Assembly (NCBI GenBank): GCA_032622095.1
Contig: CP136061.1
Span: 258,634,077 to 258,698,076, forward strand
Direction of reading: 5' to 3'
Source of the DNA: Siphonodentalium dalli
Lineage: Eukaryota > Mollusca > Scaphopoda > Gadilida > Siphonodentaliidae
DNA: 64,000 bases
A program made the position numbers and the translations under genes. Below are positions 42,841 to 54,168 of the stretch, in pieces (the stretch's first letter is position 1; each line of letters begins with the position of its first letter). The notes below the pieces were generated by a model, which saw nothing but the letters and a program-made list of their open reading frames with translations, had not been told where the DNA came from and made no database searches.

Positions 42841-43672
42841 GGGTCCTTGTTATTTTTGTCAGAGAAGTTGATGCCCCCCAATGAAGCCACTTTTTCGGGC
42901 GACACTGTGGCCGGACGGCCTTTTATTCTAACTTGATTATACCGCCTCCCTGAGTTTGATTTTCTAACCTTCTCTTTTTTTACCTGTTTGCTGTTCTGGC
43001 TACTGTGGTTTCTGAAGCGCATAAGGCACGCTCGTCGTCAGAATCTATTACATTATTTCGAACATATTTTACTACTGTTTTCCAACCTTCCCCAGAAGTC
43101 TGCAATGATGATCAATCAGGCGCTCGAGCCTTTGAGTCAGTGATTACTATTTCACAATTATGGCATGATCCGTTTAATGTCATTTCATTATTACAGCTTA
43201 TATATGTACATTACACATTATGTAAAATGTAGACCGGCCATCCACATTTAATTTATGTATATAGCGCTGATTACTAGCATTCCCCACAGATGTGCGAAAC
43301 ATGGTGTCGTCGTCGGTCGATATCCCGGACTTCCCCATGCATGGTCAATTGTCCAGTACATGCGGAGTCCCGGACCACATCCGCCACCGACAACCGGTCC
43401 ACACATCCATGAAAGGAAATTGTAGATATTCGAGTTAAATAGCATATAGTTAACATGCATATCGATACTTTCGGACCAGGAGTGTCGGGTACAGTGTACA
43501 CTCATAATAACCATATCACAAGATGAAGAATTGCGCTTATATGGCTCCCAAAACCGCAATTCCAATACACGGTTGATTGATTGATTGCTGCAGCAGTTTC
43601 ATGTCCAAGTCCGTGACATATGGATATCATTGGAACCGGTTCATTGACCACATTGTGATGGTTACAGTTATG
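42841..43672. other. intergenic, nothing recognised
   Basis: No splice-supported exon; minus frames at 43248-43565 are not protein-like. Confidence 0.4.
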
Positions 43673-43979
43673 CCCTGTGCCAATGCATTCTCTTATATAT
43701 GCGAGTCGACCATAGGTCGCCTCGCATATATAAGAGAATGCATTGGCCTAAACACTGTTTACCATTTTTTCCTACATTCTTTAACAATTGAATTTTTTTT
43801 TCTTACATTTTTTAACAATTTTTATAATATTTTTCTACATTTCTTTGACAATTTTATCATTTTTGTTTAATATGTGTTAAGCCAATGCATTCTCTTATAT
43901 ATGCGAGGCGACATATGGTCGACTCGCATATATAAGAGAATGCATTGGCACAGGGCCGTTCTGTTGGGTAAAGGGTTAA
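43673..43979. mobile_element. two-hairpin MITE with low-complexity core and a TTAA right end
   Basis: Hairpins at 43678-43748 and 43884-43952 are in inverse orientation. Between them are only TTCTTACATTTTTTAACAAT-like repeats, unlike the CCCCAGAC-containing core of other copies. The right flank GGTAAAGGGTTAA (43967-43979) resembles a TTAA/CCCTTT end, but no matching left TTAA is seen. Confidence 0.75.
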
Positions 43980-44649
43980 ACGCCGTGACATTCAAACATG
44001 GGACATCATGCGTATACTTCGTATATTATCAATATTTTCGTATCGAACAGCATGTTTTCTATTTGAAAGAACCCGAATGTAAATGGGACCAAATACCGTC
44101 GAAGCGGGTTCACGCGAAATAACATACAAATCTGCCCAAAACAACTGTCAACGTGTACATAAACACCTATCAACGTGTACATAAACGAATAAATTGACAT
44201 GGCCCTTATTTTTGTTATTAATAACCCTTCAGTAATGCCAGTTCGCATGGCGAAAACCATTGCAACAATGTATGTAAACATAATAAGATACCAAAGTTTA
44301 ATGAGAGCTTGACGGATTAAATAGTGCAACATATCAGAACATTGAAACATAATCTAAGAGTCCTATTCAGATTACAATATTTGAACTTTTTCCATATTGG
44401 TGATATTTTTTTTTGGACAAATCACTGTTACATTTTTTTTTTACATTGCAATGGTTTCAACTGCTAATGTCCCTATAACATTGATGATGTTCGTTATTGT
44501 AGAAGTTTCAATAATTAAAATGCCAAATTAATGTTGCGTTTCTGATGACTATGCAGTTATCCGTAGGTATGTCACGTGTGCCTCAGCCACTATACACGAA
44601 TCAAAGATGCAGTTTTTTTTAATTTGCTTCACCACCGCAGTTTGGAGTT
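43980..44649. other. intergenic, nothing recognised
   Basis: Contains a short direct duplication, GTCAACGTGTACATAAAC / ATCAACGTGTACATAAAC (44147-44185). Confidence 0.45.
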
Positions 44650-44880
44650 TGGGACCATAGGTCGTCTCACATTTATAAGATAATGCATTGGCCAAACAAG
44701 TTTTATATTATTTTTATAATTGTTAAATAATATAAGACATAATGATACAAAAATGATACAAATTGTTAAAGAATTATATAAAAACTTATAAAAAATAATA
44801 AAAATTGCTAAAGAATGTAAGAAAAACAATGATAAAAATTGTTAAGCCAATGCATTCTCTTATACATGTATATGCGAGAC
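44650..44880. mobile_element. degenerate two-hairpin element
   Basis: CCATAGGTCGTCTCACATTT with GATAATGCATTGGCC at the left, a low-complexity AATGATAAAAATTGTTA core, and GCCAATGCATTCTCTTATAC ATGTATATGCGAG at the right. Outer halves of both hairpins are lost. Confidence 0.6.
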
Positions 44881-45271
44881 GTATGGTGGTGTTATATAAC
44901 GCCACTGAGGATCGTTTTGTATAGTTTGGTAATATATTCATTACTACCGTCAACTGTAGTTGTTGCCTACTATCTAGTTTGTGCTTGCCACCACAGTAAG
45001 AAGCAAGACTCCACCCACATTCTGGACATGGACAGGCGACAGTGACTTACCTTATTTTCTTTTTGTGAATTAAGGGTATGTATCATTTTGAATATCATTT
45101 TGAGTTTTGTGATCTAGTGACCTAATTAATGTAGACGCCTGTTGTCGTAGTCTGTTATAATCAGGGTTTATACTACGGGAAGACATTGGAGGGCGCGCAA
45201 TGTAAGTTTGACAAAAAGGTTGGTCGGGGCTCTTACAGAGCGCAGTCAAGGATATGTCTGATTGTTGATTC
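44881..45271. other. intergenic, nothing recognised
   Basis: No supported feature. Confidence 0.4.
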
Positions 45272-45452
45272 ATTACGCCACACAGTGGTGTAAGCTGTAT
45301 TAGAGTTTTTCATATTCTGTGGTCGATTGATAATCCACTGGGCGAATGTATTATATGGTTAGGTATTTTTTCGTACTTGAGTATAAACCGTACCGATAGA
45401 GTCACGATAGTACGACAAACATTAGCACATGTGTTTACGTCACCGGTGTAAT
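45272..45452. mobile_element. ATTACGCCAC...CACCGGTGTAAT element
   Basis: ATTACGCCACACAGTGGTGTAA at the left and TTACGTCACCGGTGTAAT at the right are imperfect inverted ends. The interior carries GGGCGAATGTATTATAT and CGTACCGATAGAGTCACG, as in 27748-28290. Confidence 0.6.
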
Positions 45453-45464
45453 TGTGGGGACATG

Positions 45465-46275
45465 TTCATGAAGGTTCGCTATCCCTAAGGTCCACTATTC
45501 CGAAGGTTCTCTATTCTGAATACTTGCTATTTCGAAGGTTCACTATTCCGAAGGTTCGCTATTCCGAAGGTTCGCTATTCCGAAGGTTTTTTTTTATTTT
45601 TAGGTTAATTCTATATTATAAAGTATTGAAAGGGTTCATTATTACGAAGATTCTTTTTATGGAGTGTGCGCTCACATCCGAACTGATCCTGCGCGCATAC
45701 CGATACAGATACAGGAGGAAATAACTTAGAACATTAAATGTGATTTTGTTTTGTTTTCGCGGGTTTTCTTGAGATTTAATGTCATTACGTGGGCCCATAC
45801 CTTTGAATTTTTGGCATATAATATGAATGTTGTGGTATATATGGACCCTCCCGCATTGGGACATGACACAGGTACAGTTGACTTAAGTGATGTTCTGTGT
45901 GGGCTCCAATTTGGAGTTCAATATTTTAAGGGCCAAATTTAGAATTTTATGGGCCCATACCTTTGAACTCTGGGCATATAATATGAATATTGGGGGGGGG
46001 GCATGTCTCTATTCCGAAGGTTCACTATCCCGAATATCCACTATTCAGAAATTTCTCTGAATGTTCGCTATTCCGAAGGTTCACCAATCCGAAGGTTCGT
46101 TATTCCGAAGGTTCTCTATTCCGAAGGTTTTTGTTATTTTAAGGTTAATTCTATATTCTAAAGTATTGAGAGGGTTCATTATGACGAAGATTCTTTTTAT
46201 GAAGGAAATAACTTAAAACATTAAATGTGATTTTGTTTTGTTTTCGCGGGTTTTCTTGAGTTTAATGTCATTACG
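45465..46275. repeat. TATTCCGAAGGTTCGC microrepeats in a 540-bp duplication
   Basis: About 15-bp units TTCCGAAGGTTCGCTA cluster at 45470-45590 and again at 46010-46130. Each cluster is followed by the same block (TTATTTTAAGGTTAATTCTA, AAAGTATTGA, ATTCTTTTTATG, TTTTGTTTTCGCGGGTTTTC). GGGCCCATACCTTTGAA...GGCATATAATATGAAT also occurs twice (45791 and 45951). The segment is thus a tandem duplication carrying shorter repeats. Confidence 0.75.
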
Positions 46276-46759
46276 TATGACCTTATTTCTCATTACATAT
46301 TCACACCAAGCAGCCCACACAATTGCTATGTTCCCATGAGATTTAATGTCATTACGTATGACCTAATATCTCAATAATCTGAGGCAAGAGAACGCCTGTT
46401 AAAGGCGAATTATAACAGTGGGGCTATACCGCTCAATGAATACTGGAGGCTATAACAAACTGCGCAGCAGAATATCGCTGAATAGACGATTATGAGCCTA
46501 ACTGCAATTGTGACTTTGTTTAAAGGCCCACTTAATTTTCGAGTCATTCATTTTTTGTTATAGTATATACGGTTTTAATAACAATTTATGCCATAAAATT
46601 TGAATAAAATACTATAATTCATCACCATTTGAAACGCAGAATACTTCTATCTCCTAGTTTGAAACACCTTTAAAATACCGAGACAAGTCGTGCGTCGTAT
46701 ATCTAGCAATTAGCAACTAACATGCTCCCCGAAAACTCTCACATTGCCGAAAACGTGTA
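46276..46759. other. intergenic with a terminal fragment of the 2331-2800 family
   Basis: GTTTAAAGGCCCACTTAATT at about 46519 matches the end of the TIR element at 2331. Nothing else is recognised. Confidence 0.4.
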
Positions 46760-47734
46760 TTTAGTAATATCGTTGTTGTTGATATTTACGGCTTGGGGGC
46801 TATTTTCTTATTTAGTAAGTTTGAGCTCAATCGGTTACAGTCTATAAAGGACACACTCATATATATGACACTTCCCGTAGGTAGCAAGTTTGAGCTCAAT
46901 CGGCATTCCCTGGAATTTCCCGTAGATTGGCAGATTCCAGTAGCTTTATAACGGTATATCTGGGGAGAAATCTGATGCTATATTCGTGATTATGTGGGAT
47001 GATTTCGGTATATACTGTAAAAACAAAGCGCGCCATCCGTGCTCGCAGGGAATAAATTTCGAGCGATAACGTTTGCGTTCCCGTATAACTCTGCAGATGC
47101 GAATAACGTTGAATGGGAAACAGACGCTCTTTATACAGATGCGTCAAAAACAAACGCTCATTAAATAATCACTTGATTAACCCCCGCCGTGCCTTTGCGG
47201 TGATTTGAGATTGGAGAACGGGTGCTCTGAGCTTCTCTAAACCGCGACCACGGTCGTGTCGGTGTTATTTGACACTTACATAGGAAGTTTGAGCTCAATC
47301 TTTACACGCGTTTTGGATTCTATGAAGTACATACATACATATATATATATACGAAGTCTCAAAATATATAGTATAGACTAGCAGGTTAGCCCGCCACTGG
47401 CGTGCTTGGTCAGAAACATGTGTTTATTTTTTAATATTTTTTGGGAATTTTAGCCCGCATCAGAAACATGACAATTGAATTTTTTGTTTTTCAATGAGTT
47501 AATTTTTTTGTTTTTAAATGAGTTAATTGTGCCTTTTTAATTTTTGAATTGAATTTTTTGTTTTGAAATTTTAAATTATTTAAACAAAAAATTAATTTTA
47601 AATTGTTTTAATTAAATTTTTTTTTTCTGGCGGAAAAATTTACCCGATGAAATCCCCCCTTCCTAGGAACGACAGACAACGCATTCTTCGTTTTCTTTTC
47701 TTTTTAACCTGCCCGTACCCGTCCTAATGTCATG
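46760..47734. repeat. dispersed repeat cluster with GAGCTCAATCGG motifs
   Basis: AAGTTTGAGCTCAATCGG and variants occur at 46817, 46887, 47286 and again at 48418 and 51878. The block 46916-47048 (TTGGCAGATTCCAGTAGCTT ... CGCGCCATCCGTGCTCGCAG) recurs at 49721-49858. A/T homopolymer-rich sequence fills 47420-47630. Confidence 0.65.
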
Positions 47735-48210
47735 AAATATATGTGCATAATATTTCGAGCGATAACATTGCATTGCATTGAAAACAAACGTCTCTCTACG
47801 ATAACATTGCATTGAAAACAAACGCTTCCCGTCGTGTCTCTCTGCATAATATTTCGAGTCTGCCGTACCCGTCCTAATGTCGTATCTCTGCATAATATTT
47901 AGCGATAACATTGCATTGCATTGAAAACAAACGTCTCTCTACGATAACATTGCATTGAAAACAAACGCTACCCATCGTGTCTCTCTGCATAATATTTCGA
48001 GTCTGCCGTACCCGTCCTAATGTCGTATCTCTGCATAATATTTAGCGATAACATTGCATTGCATTGAAAACAAACGGCTCTCTACGATAACATTGCATTG
48101 CAAACAAACGCTTCCCGTCGTGTATCTCTGCGTAATATTTCGAGTCTGCCGTACCCGTCCTAATGTCGTGAAATATCTCTGCATAATATTTCGAGCGACA
48201 ACATTGCATT
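47735..48210. repeat. 143-bp tandem repeat, about three units
   Basis: ATTGCATTGCATTGAAAACA occurs at 47767, 47910 and 48053. Each unit contains TCTCTCTACGATAACATTGC, GCTTCCCGTCGTGT, CTCTGCATAATATTTCGAG and TGCCGTACCCGTCCTAATGT. Confidence 0.82.
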
Positions 48211-48524
48211 AAATTGTCAGAATCCCGTCATACATATAAGTAGATAGCGAAAACGACGCTCTTTATATAGACTCTGCGGAAAACGAACGATCTTTATATA
48301 TCAACGATATTAACCCCGAAGTGCCGATTGCGGTGATTTGGGATTGGAGAAACGGTGCTCTGAGCTTCTCCAAAACGCGACCACGGCCGTGTCGGTGGAA
48401 TTTTACACTTATATACGAAAATTGAGCTCAATCTGAACACGAGTTTTGGATTCCATGAAGTACCCACATACATATATATATACACACACATATATATACG
48501 TAGTTCTCAAAATATATATTAGAC
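48211..48524. repeat. linking copy of the GAGCTCAAT repeat
   Basis: TGCGGTGATTTGGGATTGGA, GAGCTTCTCCAAAACGCGAC and GAGCTCAATCTGAACACGAG repeat the order seen at 47193-47340, followed by a TATATA tract. Confidence 0.6.
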
Positions 48525-49722
48525 TAGCCGATGAGCCCGACGTTGTCCGGGCGACGTTGTCCGGGCTATTCAAAAACCAAATTTCAAGTCGATAGCTCCA
48601 CCCGTTTCCGAGATCTAGTCTGCGCATGCGCGAAGCTGGTGTCGCACGGGCTCGGCGACCCGATAAAATTCGTATCCGGGGCAAGATAGAATCACATACC
48701 AAATTTCAAGTCGATAGCTCCACCCGTTTCCTAGATCTCGTCTGCGCATGCGCGAAACTGGCGTCGCACGGGCTCGGCGACCCGATAACATTCGTATCCG
48801 GGGCAAGATACATTCACATAGCAAATTTCAAGTCGATAGCTCCACCCGTTTCCGAGATCTCGTCTGCGCATGCGCGAAGCTGGTGTCGCACGGGCTCGGC
48901 GACCCGATAAAATTCGTATCCGGGGCAAGATACATTCACATAGCAAATTTCAAGTCGATAGCTCCACCCGTTCCCGAGATCTCGTCTGCGCATGCGCGAA
49001 GCGGGCGCCGCACGGGCTCGCCAATACGACAACGTTCACCGCCTGGTCAAACTACACACACGTACCAAGTTTCGTCCCGATCGGTCGAGAATCGTAGATT
49101 TGTATTAATGACAGACAAACAAACAAACATACATACAGACAGAGGTCTTCAAAATATATATGAGACTAGCCGATGAGCCCGACGTTGTCCGGGCTATTCA
49201 AAAACCAAATTTCAAATCGATAGCTCCACCCGTTTCCGAGATCTGGTCTGCGCATGCGATAGCTCCACCCGTTTCCGAGATCTCGTCTGCGCATGCGCGA
49301 AGCTGGCGTCACACGGGCTCGGAGACCCGATAAAATTCGTATCCGGGGCAAGATACATTCACATACCAAATTTCAAGTCGATAGCTCCACCCGTTTCCGA
49401 GATCTCGTTTGCGCATGCGCGAAGATGGCGTCGCACGGGCTCGGCGACCCGATAAAATTCGTATTCGGGGCAAGATACATTCACATACCAAATTTCAAGT
49501 CGATAGCTCCACCCGTTTCCGAGATCTCGTCTGCGCATGCGCGAAGCGGGTGTCGCACGGGCTCGCCAATACGACAACGACCGCCGCCTGGTCAAACTAC
49601 ACACACGTACCAAGTTTCGTCCCGATCGGTCGAGAATCGTAGATTTGTATTAATGACAGACAAACATACAGACAGACAGACAGACAAACAAACAAACAGA
49701 GGTCTTCAAAATATATATGAGA
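48525..49722. repeat. two blocks of a GC-rich 122-bp tandem repeat
   Basis: TCTGCGCATGCGCGAAGC recurs every 122 bp (centres near 48624, 48746, 48868, 48990; then 49291, 49413, 49535). Each unit contains AAATTTCAAGTCGATAGCTC, CACCCGTTTCCGAGATCTCG and CACGGGCTCGGCGACCCGAT. Each block opens with ACTAGCCGATGAGCCCGACG and closes with ACCAAGTTTCGTCCCGATCG and an ACAGACAAACAAACA microsatellite. The arrays create overlapping frames of up to 148 codons on both strands. These are repeat artefacts: Arg/Ala-rich and without a stable start. Confidence 0.88.
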
Positions 49723-49954
49723 TTGGCAGATTCCAGTAGCTTTATAACGGTATATCTGGGGAGAAATATGATGCTATATTCGTGATTATCTGGGATGATT
49801 TCGGTATATACCAAAGGTATATACTGTAAAAACAAAGCGCGCCATCCGTGCTCGCAGGTTTGGTCAGAAACATGACAATATTTATTGTTTTTTAAATTTA
49901 ATTTATGTTTTTTTGAATTTTTTAATATTTATTTAATTTTTATTCTAATTGACC
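49723..49954. repeat. second copy of the 46916-47048 block
   Basis: The sequence from GATTGGCAGATTCCAGTAGC to GCGCGCCATCCGTGCTCGCAG is almost identical to 46914-47048, then A/T-rich sequence leads to the hAT-like insertion site. Confidence 0.7.
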
Positions 49955-51569
49955 CAGGGGGGGTCGCGCACACAAATTCCATATATGAGGCGGGGGTGGG
50001 TGGGTCATTGCACCCGGATAAAATGCGTAAATGACCAAAAATGCAAATTTTTTCCTCCACTTAAAATCACTGTTTTTGTGCTCATGTAATCTGTTAATAT
50101 CAACCATATGACACACTATGCTATTTAAAAGATACTAACCAGAACTAACTACCATTTAGGGGTGTATGTATGCTGATGTATGTCAAAATTAATGTACCAG
50201 ATTTCGACGGATGAAAGATATATTATATAAGCATAATTATGAAATGATTACCATCTTCTGTTCTTAATCCACATAATGGATATTATTTGTTATCAAGATA
50301 AACTTGATGATACAAACAAAAATAACAGTTCCACTATATTCCACTGGTTTAAAACTATAAAACAAAATAACTCATACAAAACGTTCATACTATTTGGATA
50401 ACAATATGAAAACTTAGCCTTTTGTGATATTAAATCAACCACAGTTATTATTCACAAGTCTAAGCAGTTAGGTACTGTACATATACATGTAATAAGGTAG
50501 TATATCTTGGAGTTCCAGTTATTTGACTGCCAATACATATGGTATTGTAATTATTAGTTGTTTGTTCATTATTGGTTGCTTTGATATTCAATTTAGGATA
50601 TAGCAGGATAGAGCAATGTAACTATAAAAGTAGCTTTTGGTATTAAAGTCTCAACTTATTCCATATGCAACATAAATCTAGAATATAAACATGACTAATA
50701 TGAACTTTTTTCTTGAAACTAATTATAAATCATACTAACCTGGATCAAACTGCACAGGTAATCTATGCAACTCTCTTCATGCAAACTTTCTCAGAGTCAC
50801 ATATCTCAACTGAACAGTCTGATCCAGGATGCTTGTTCTTATAATGGGTTTCCATGTGATACGTCCAGTAAACCACATTGCACAGGGGGAACCTACATGT
50901 CTACAGACGGTTTGTACAAGGTGACCGTGGCTTGGATATATCTCTGCTGGCTTTAAACTAAACTTTATACTCTGATAATAAGTTAATAATACTACCAATT
51001 TTTCGCTAATATTGGTATATGTCAATCTGCAAACCAACATGACATACATACATGTATTTAGACTGAGCAGCTGTGAGTGTGACTTTCCTTGGCTTGGGTC
51101 CCAGATGAAATTTGTTCTACCCCTCATTACTACAGTATTACTATTGGGCCTTGACTCTAAAACATCATATACTATTGTTATATAAAAGAATATGGAGTTA
51201 TTGAGGATATCAGGAAATGTATTACCTCGTAATTATTATGTTTTATGGCATTATGCCCAATGTTTTTAAGTGCATGCGTTCAGCATTTCCACATTTTATA
51301 CTAATAGAATTATCTCCCTTTAGAGCAGTTTAGAGGTTTACTAAAATGCTGGGAATAGTATTAAATAATAAGAAATGGAACAATTCTTTGCTAGGCTTTG
51401 ATTTGGTTTATATTTTATGTTTTTTGTAAGATTTTGGGGGGTGGGTCCCAAAAATTGGGCGGAAAAAAAAGAAAAAAATTGCAGGTAGAGGGGTGGTGGG
51501 TCCCCGAAAGGGCAAAAACATTTTTTTCGCCCTATATATGTAAAAATTTTCCGCGACCCCCCCCCCCTG
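49955..51569. mobile_element. non-autonomous hAT-like element
   Basis: The ends CAGGGGGGGTCGCG (49955) and CGCGACCCCCCCCCCCTG (to 51569) are inverted. They are flanked by the same 7 bp ATTGACC (49948-49954 and 51570-51576). CAGGG-type ends with a 7-8-bp duplication are typical of hAT transposons. Sequence on both sides belongs to one A/T-rich repeat (TTTATTTAATTTTTATTC) present left and right, consistent with insertion into it. The 1.6-kb interior has no transposase. It does hold a short protein-like frame at 50765-50956. Confidence 0.72.
50765..50956 (+). other. protein-like frame inside the hAT-like element
   Basis: A 63-codon frame includes LIQDACSYNGFPCDTSSKPH and CTGGTYMSTDGLYK. It is richer in Cys/Gly/Ser/Asp and less A/T-biased than its surroundings, and has AG before the frame (CACAG at 50754-50758) and AAG|gtgac at 50917-50922. 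It may be a captured host exon. I do not recognise the family, and chance is possible. Confidence 0.25.
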
Positions 51570-51576
51570 ATTGACC

Positions 51577-51935
51577 TATTTATTTAATTTTTATTCAAAT
51601 TGACCCGATGAAATCGCCCCTTCCTAGGAACGACAGACAACGCATTCTTTGTTTTTCAATGAGTTAATTCATGGTACCCGTCTCCCCGAAAAGAGCGGAC
51701 AGTCAATTAATCCCGTCGTGAAATCTCGTTCCGAGATCTCGTCTGCGCATGCGCTGCACGGGCGTCGCACGGGCTCGCCAATACGACAACGACGACCACC
51801 TGGTCAAACTACACTCATGTACCAAGTTTCGTCCCGATCGGTCGAGGTGTTGGTATCTGATGCAAAAGACGAAATTTGAGCTCAATCTGTACACGCGTTT
51901 TGGATTCTATGAAGTACCCACAAATCTCGATGTCT
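51577..51935. repeat. continuation of the repeat cluster right of the hAT-like element
   Basis: CCGATGAAATCGCCCCTTCC and GGAACGACAGACAACGCATT match 47645-47685. A partial 122-bp unit (CCGAGATCTCGTCTGCGCAT at 51732, CCAAGTTTCGTCCCGATCGG at 51821) and GAGCTCAATCTGTACACGCG follow. Confidence 0.7.
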
Positions 51936-53236
51936 CCCGAGAAAAAGGGCAACAACTGTTTTGTTATCTGATTATACCACAGGAAACAATCCTTGCCATC
52001 CACACGCACGATGTTGCGAGTGCTATTTTCCCCGATTATGTATATTTTCAGTAACTACTTATCATCCTATAGGATTTCTGTTCCATAAACGATTGTCAAT
52101 CCGTTAAGCGTTTGATAATCAGCGTTTAGTGACGATGATTTTGGTGGTAAAATCGTCAATATCGGTCCATGCAATGTAAACCAATACGCCATAAGGTATG
52201 TTATCGCCTTCTGCAATGTGGCATATTCAATATTCGCGACAAACGTATGCATTACGTTGTCCACCAGCAAACATTTATAACCAACCAACCTCAATGGATC
52301 CACTCTTTCAATCTTGCATCATAATGTCGACATGAACATATTGAATCACCGAGATGTTTCGATGTAAAAAGGACATAATAACGCTTGTCCGATAAAAGTA
52401 TCAACTTAAAAGTTCGAATATTAGTGTTCCTTAAATATATGCAAATTAGCAAACACCACAACTGGTGTGTTTTGTGAATCCGTGGGGTATATAAGATCTA
52501 TGATTTTTTAGTACATCGTATTGATGGGAAATAGGTGAGTTACTGCAGTGTGTGTTTGGAGATATTCTTGCAATATAACACCAGGCGGGCGACAAAAACA
52601 ATGTCTCCCGGGTCAGCGGGCGACAGTGTGATTTGTCGCCCGGCACGTGACAGCACCTGGGCCAATCAGAAGGGTGGAAAATAGGGAGGAGGATAACAAT
52701 AGCTATAGTGTGTAACTGGGTAACAACCAAGAGCAGTAATTAAAATATTCAACGCCCGAGGGGGTTATCATAATCTTGATTATAAATTTATAAATGCACG
52801 GTCAGATTTTACTTCTAACTTTTCAACAATTCCTAAGCTAACTAAGTCAATTGTCATCTTATAGAAAACCGAAAAATACTTCCAGCATCATTCGATATTC
52901 CTGTGTCAGAAAAATCGCCAAAACCACAAAAAACATTCACCATGGAGTGGTACCCAGCAGTTTCACCCCGGGCCAAGTGGTCCTGCAAATGTGCTATGAT
53001 GCTGGTGAGTCCTGCTGAATTACTATTATGTTGTTAGACCAAACTGATGCTGTTAAGAAAAAGTACCGTGAATGTTTCTAAATTTGTCATTTTGCGGTGT
53101 TTGGCAAATCCAAGGGATTTGAGAAAAAGACAATGTCTGCATGAAACAATCAAGAAACAAACTGGATAAAACCTTAGGGGCATTTTATAACTCAAAACTG
53201 TCACCAAGTATTCATAGTAATAATTTTGACGCCCAT
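51936..53236. other. intergenic, no supported gene
   Basis: A GGGCGACA/TGTCGCCC inverted pair lies at about 52588-52640. The exon-like ATG at 52942 is discussed under rejected items. Confidence 0.4.
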
Positions 53237-53478
53237 GAAAAAACGTAAGATTCCCTGGCACTAAACCTACAAAATAAGTCTGTTAAAGAATATAAGAAAA
53301 AAATATTAAAATTGTAAAAAATTGTAAAAAATAATAACAAATGATGAAAAATTGTTTGGCCAATGAATTCTCTTATATATGCGAGGCGACCTATGGTCGA
53401 CTCGCATATATAAGAGAATGCATTGGCACAGGGTATATGGGTTGATACAAAAATCGGACCTGGCACTGAAAGGGTTAA
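53237..53478. mobile_element. TTAA-type piggyBac-like MITE with hairpin, reversed and 5'-deleted
   Basis: TTCCCTGGCACTAAACCTAC and AAAATAAGTCTGTTAAAGAA, then a hairpin (53359-53428) with the GAGGCGACCTATGGTCGACTC tip, then GGGTTGATACAAAAATCGGA, CCTGGCACTGAAAGGG and TTAA at 53475-53478. This is the inverse order of 39128-39373. The left TTAA end is lost. Confidence 0.78.
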
Positions 53479-54168
53479 AAATCGCCAAAATCACCCATGA
53501 GTCGAAAACTGTCTTTATCGGTGACGATAAAAGTTTTTCTCGTCTGATAAATATGCAAAACTTTAATGGTTTCACGTTAATTTCCGACTATTTCGGGCCC
53601 ATAATTTTAACGAACATATGAAAATATTCTACTGTTAGTCTAAATACAACAACTTTCAAACCAAATACAAATAGGATCAGACGATCAGACATAAGGTTGA
53701 TCAACATAAGGTTTGTTTGAAATTTCAAACTGTTGTTGTGTCAGGCGTACATTTCCAACCAATAGCCTATACAAAAATTTATCGAGTTGTCGCATTACGT
53801 TTGGCACATTGCCTTGTCCGCGTGACGAGATGCGCTCAATGTCCCCAAACATATGACATTTGAGAATTGCATAAAGGCTACGAAAACTGGCGTTGGCTTT
53901 TTATGAAGAAGAAAATTAATAATCGGCATAACACCGGGAGAAATGGGTGGATCAAACCCAAATTCGAAAATGCATTACCCGTGTGAGCAATACCTATACC
54001 AAACTTGAAAACAATTTGATAACTATAAATAAAGTTGTAATACGGAACTAGTTATCAAACTACAAGTCGACAAGGACCATAACTCCGGTAAAAATAGGCA
54101 GACAGCGCCCATATTCGAACTGTGCTCAGCAGCTGACTAATGAGCTATCATACGAACCCTAGTTTGAA
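53479..54168. other. intergenic with a fragment of the 161-bp repeat family
   Basis: CATAACTCCGGTAAAAATAG and GCCCATATTCGAACTG (54077-54122) are a diverged inverse fragment of the 42040-42840 unit. Nothing else is recognised. Confidence 0.4.

Noticed and set aside
48525-49739. Several Arg/Ala-rich frames of 70-148 codons on both strands
   Set aside because: They are produced by the 122-bp GC-rich tandem repeat; starts and stops move with each unit, and no domain is recognisable.
52942-53004. ATG in a good context (CACCATGG) with 21 codons and a GTGAGT donor, as a first exon
   Set aside because: No downstream exon in a matching phase and no promoter support. A short frame with a chance donor is expected in this length of sequence.
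16322-53435. The recurring hairpins as a CRISPR-like array or attachment sites
   Set aside because: The spacing is kilobases and irregular, the genome is eukaryotic, and copies sit inside elements with terminal inverted repeats.
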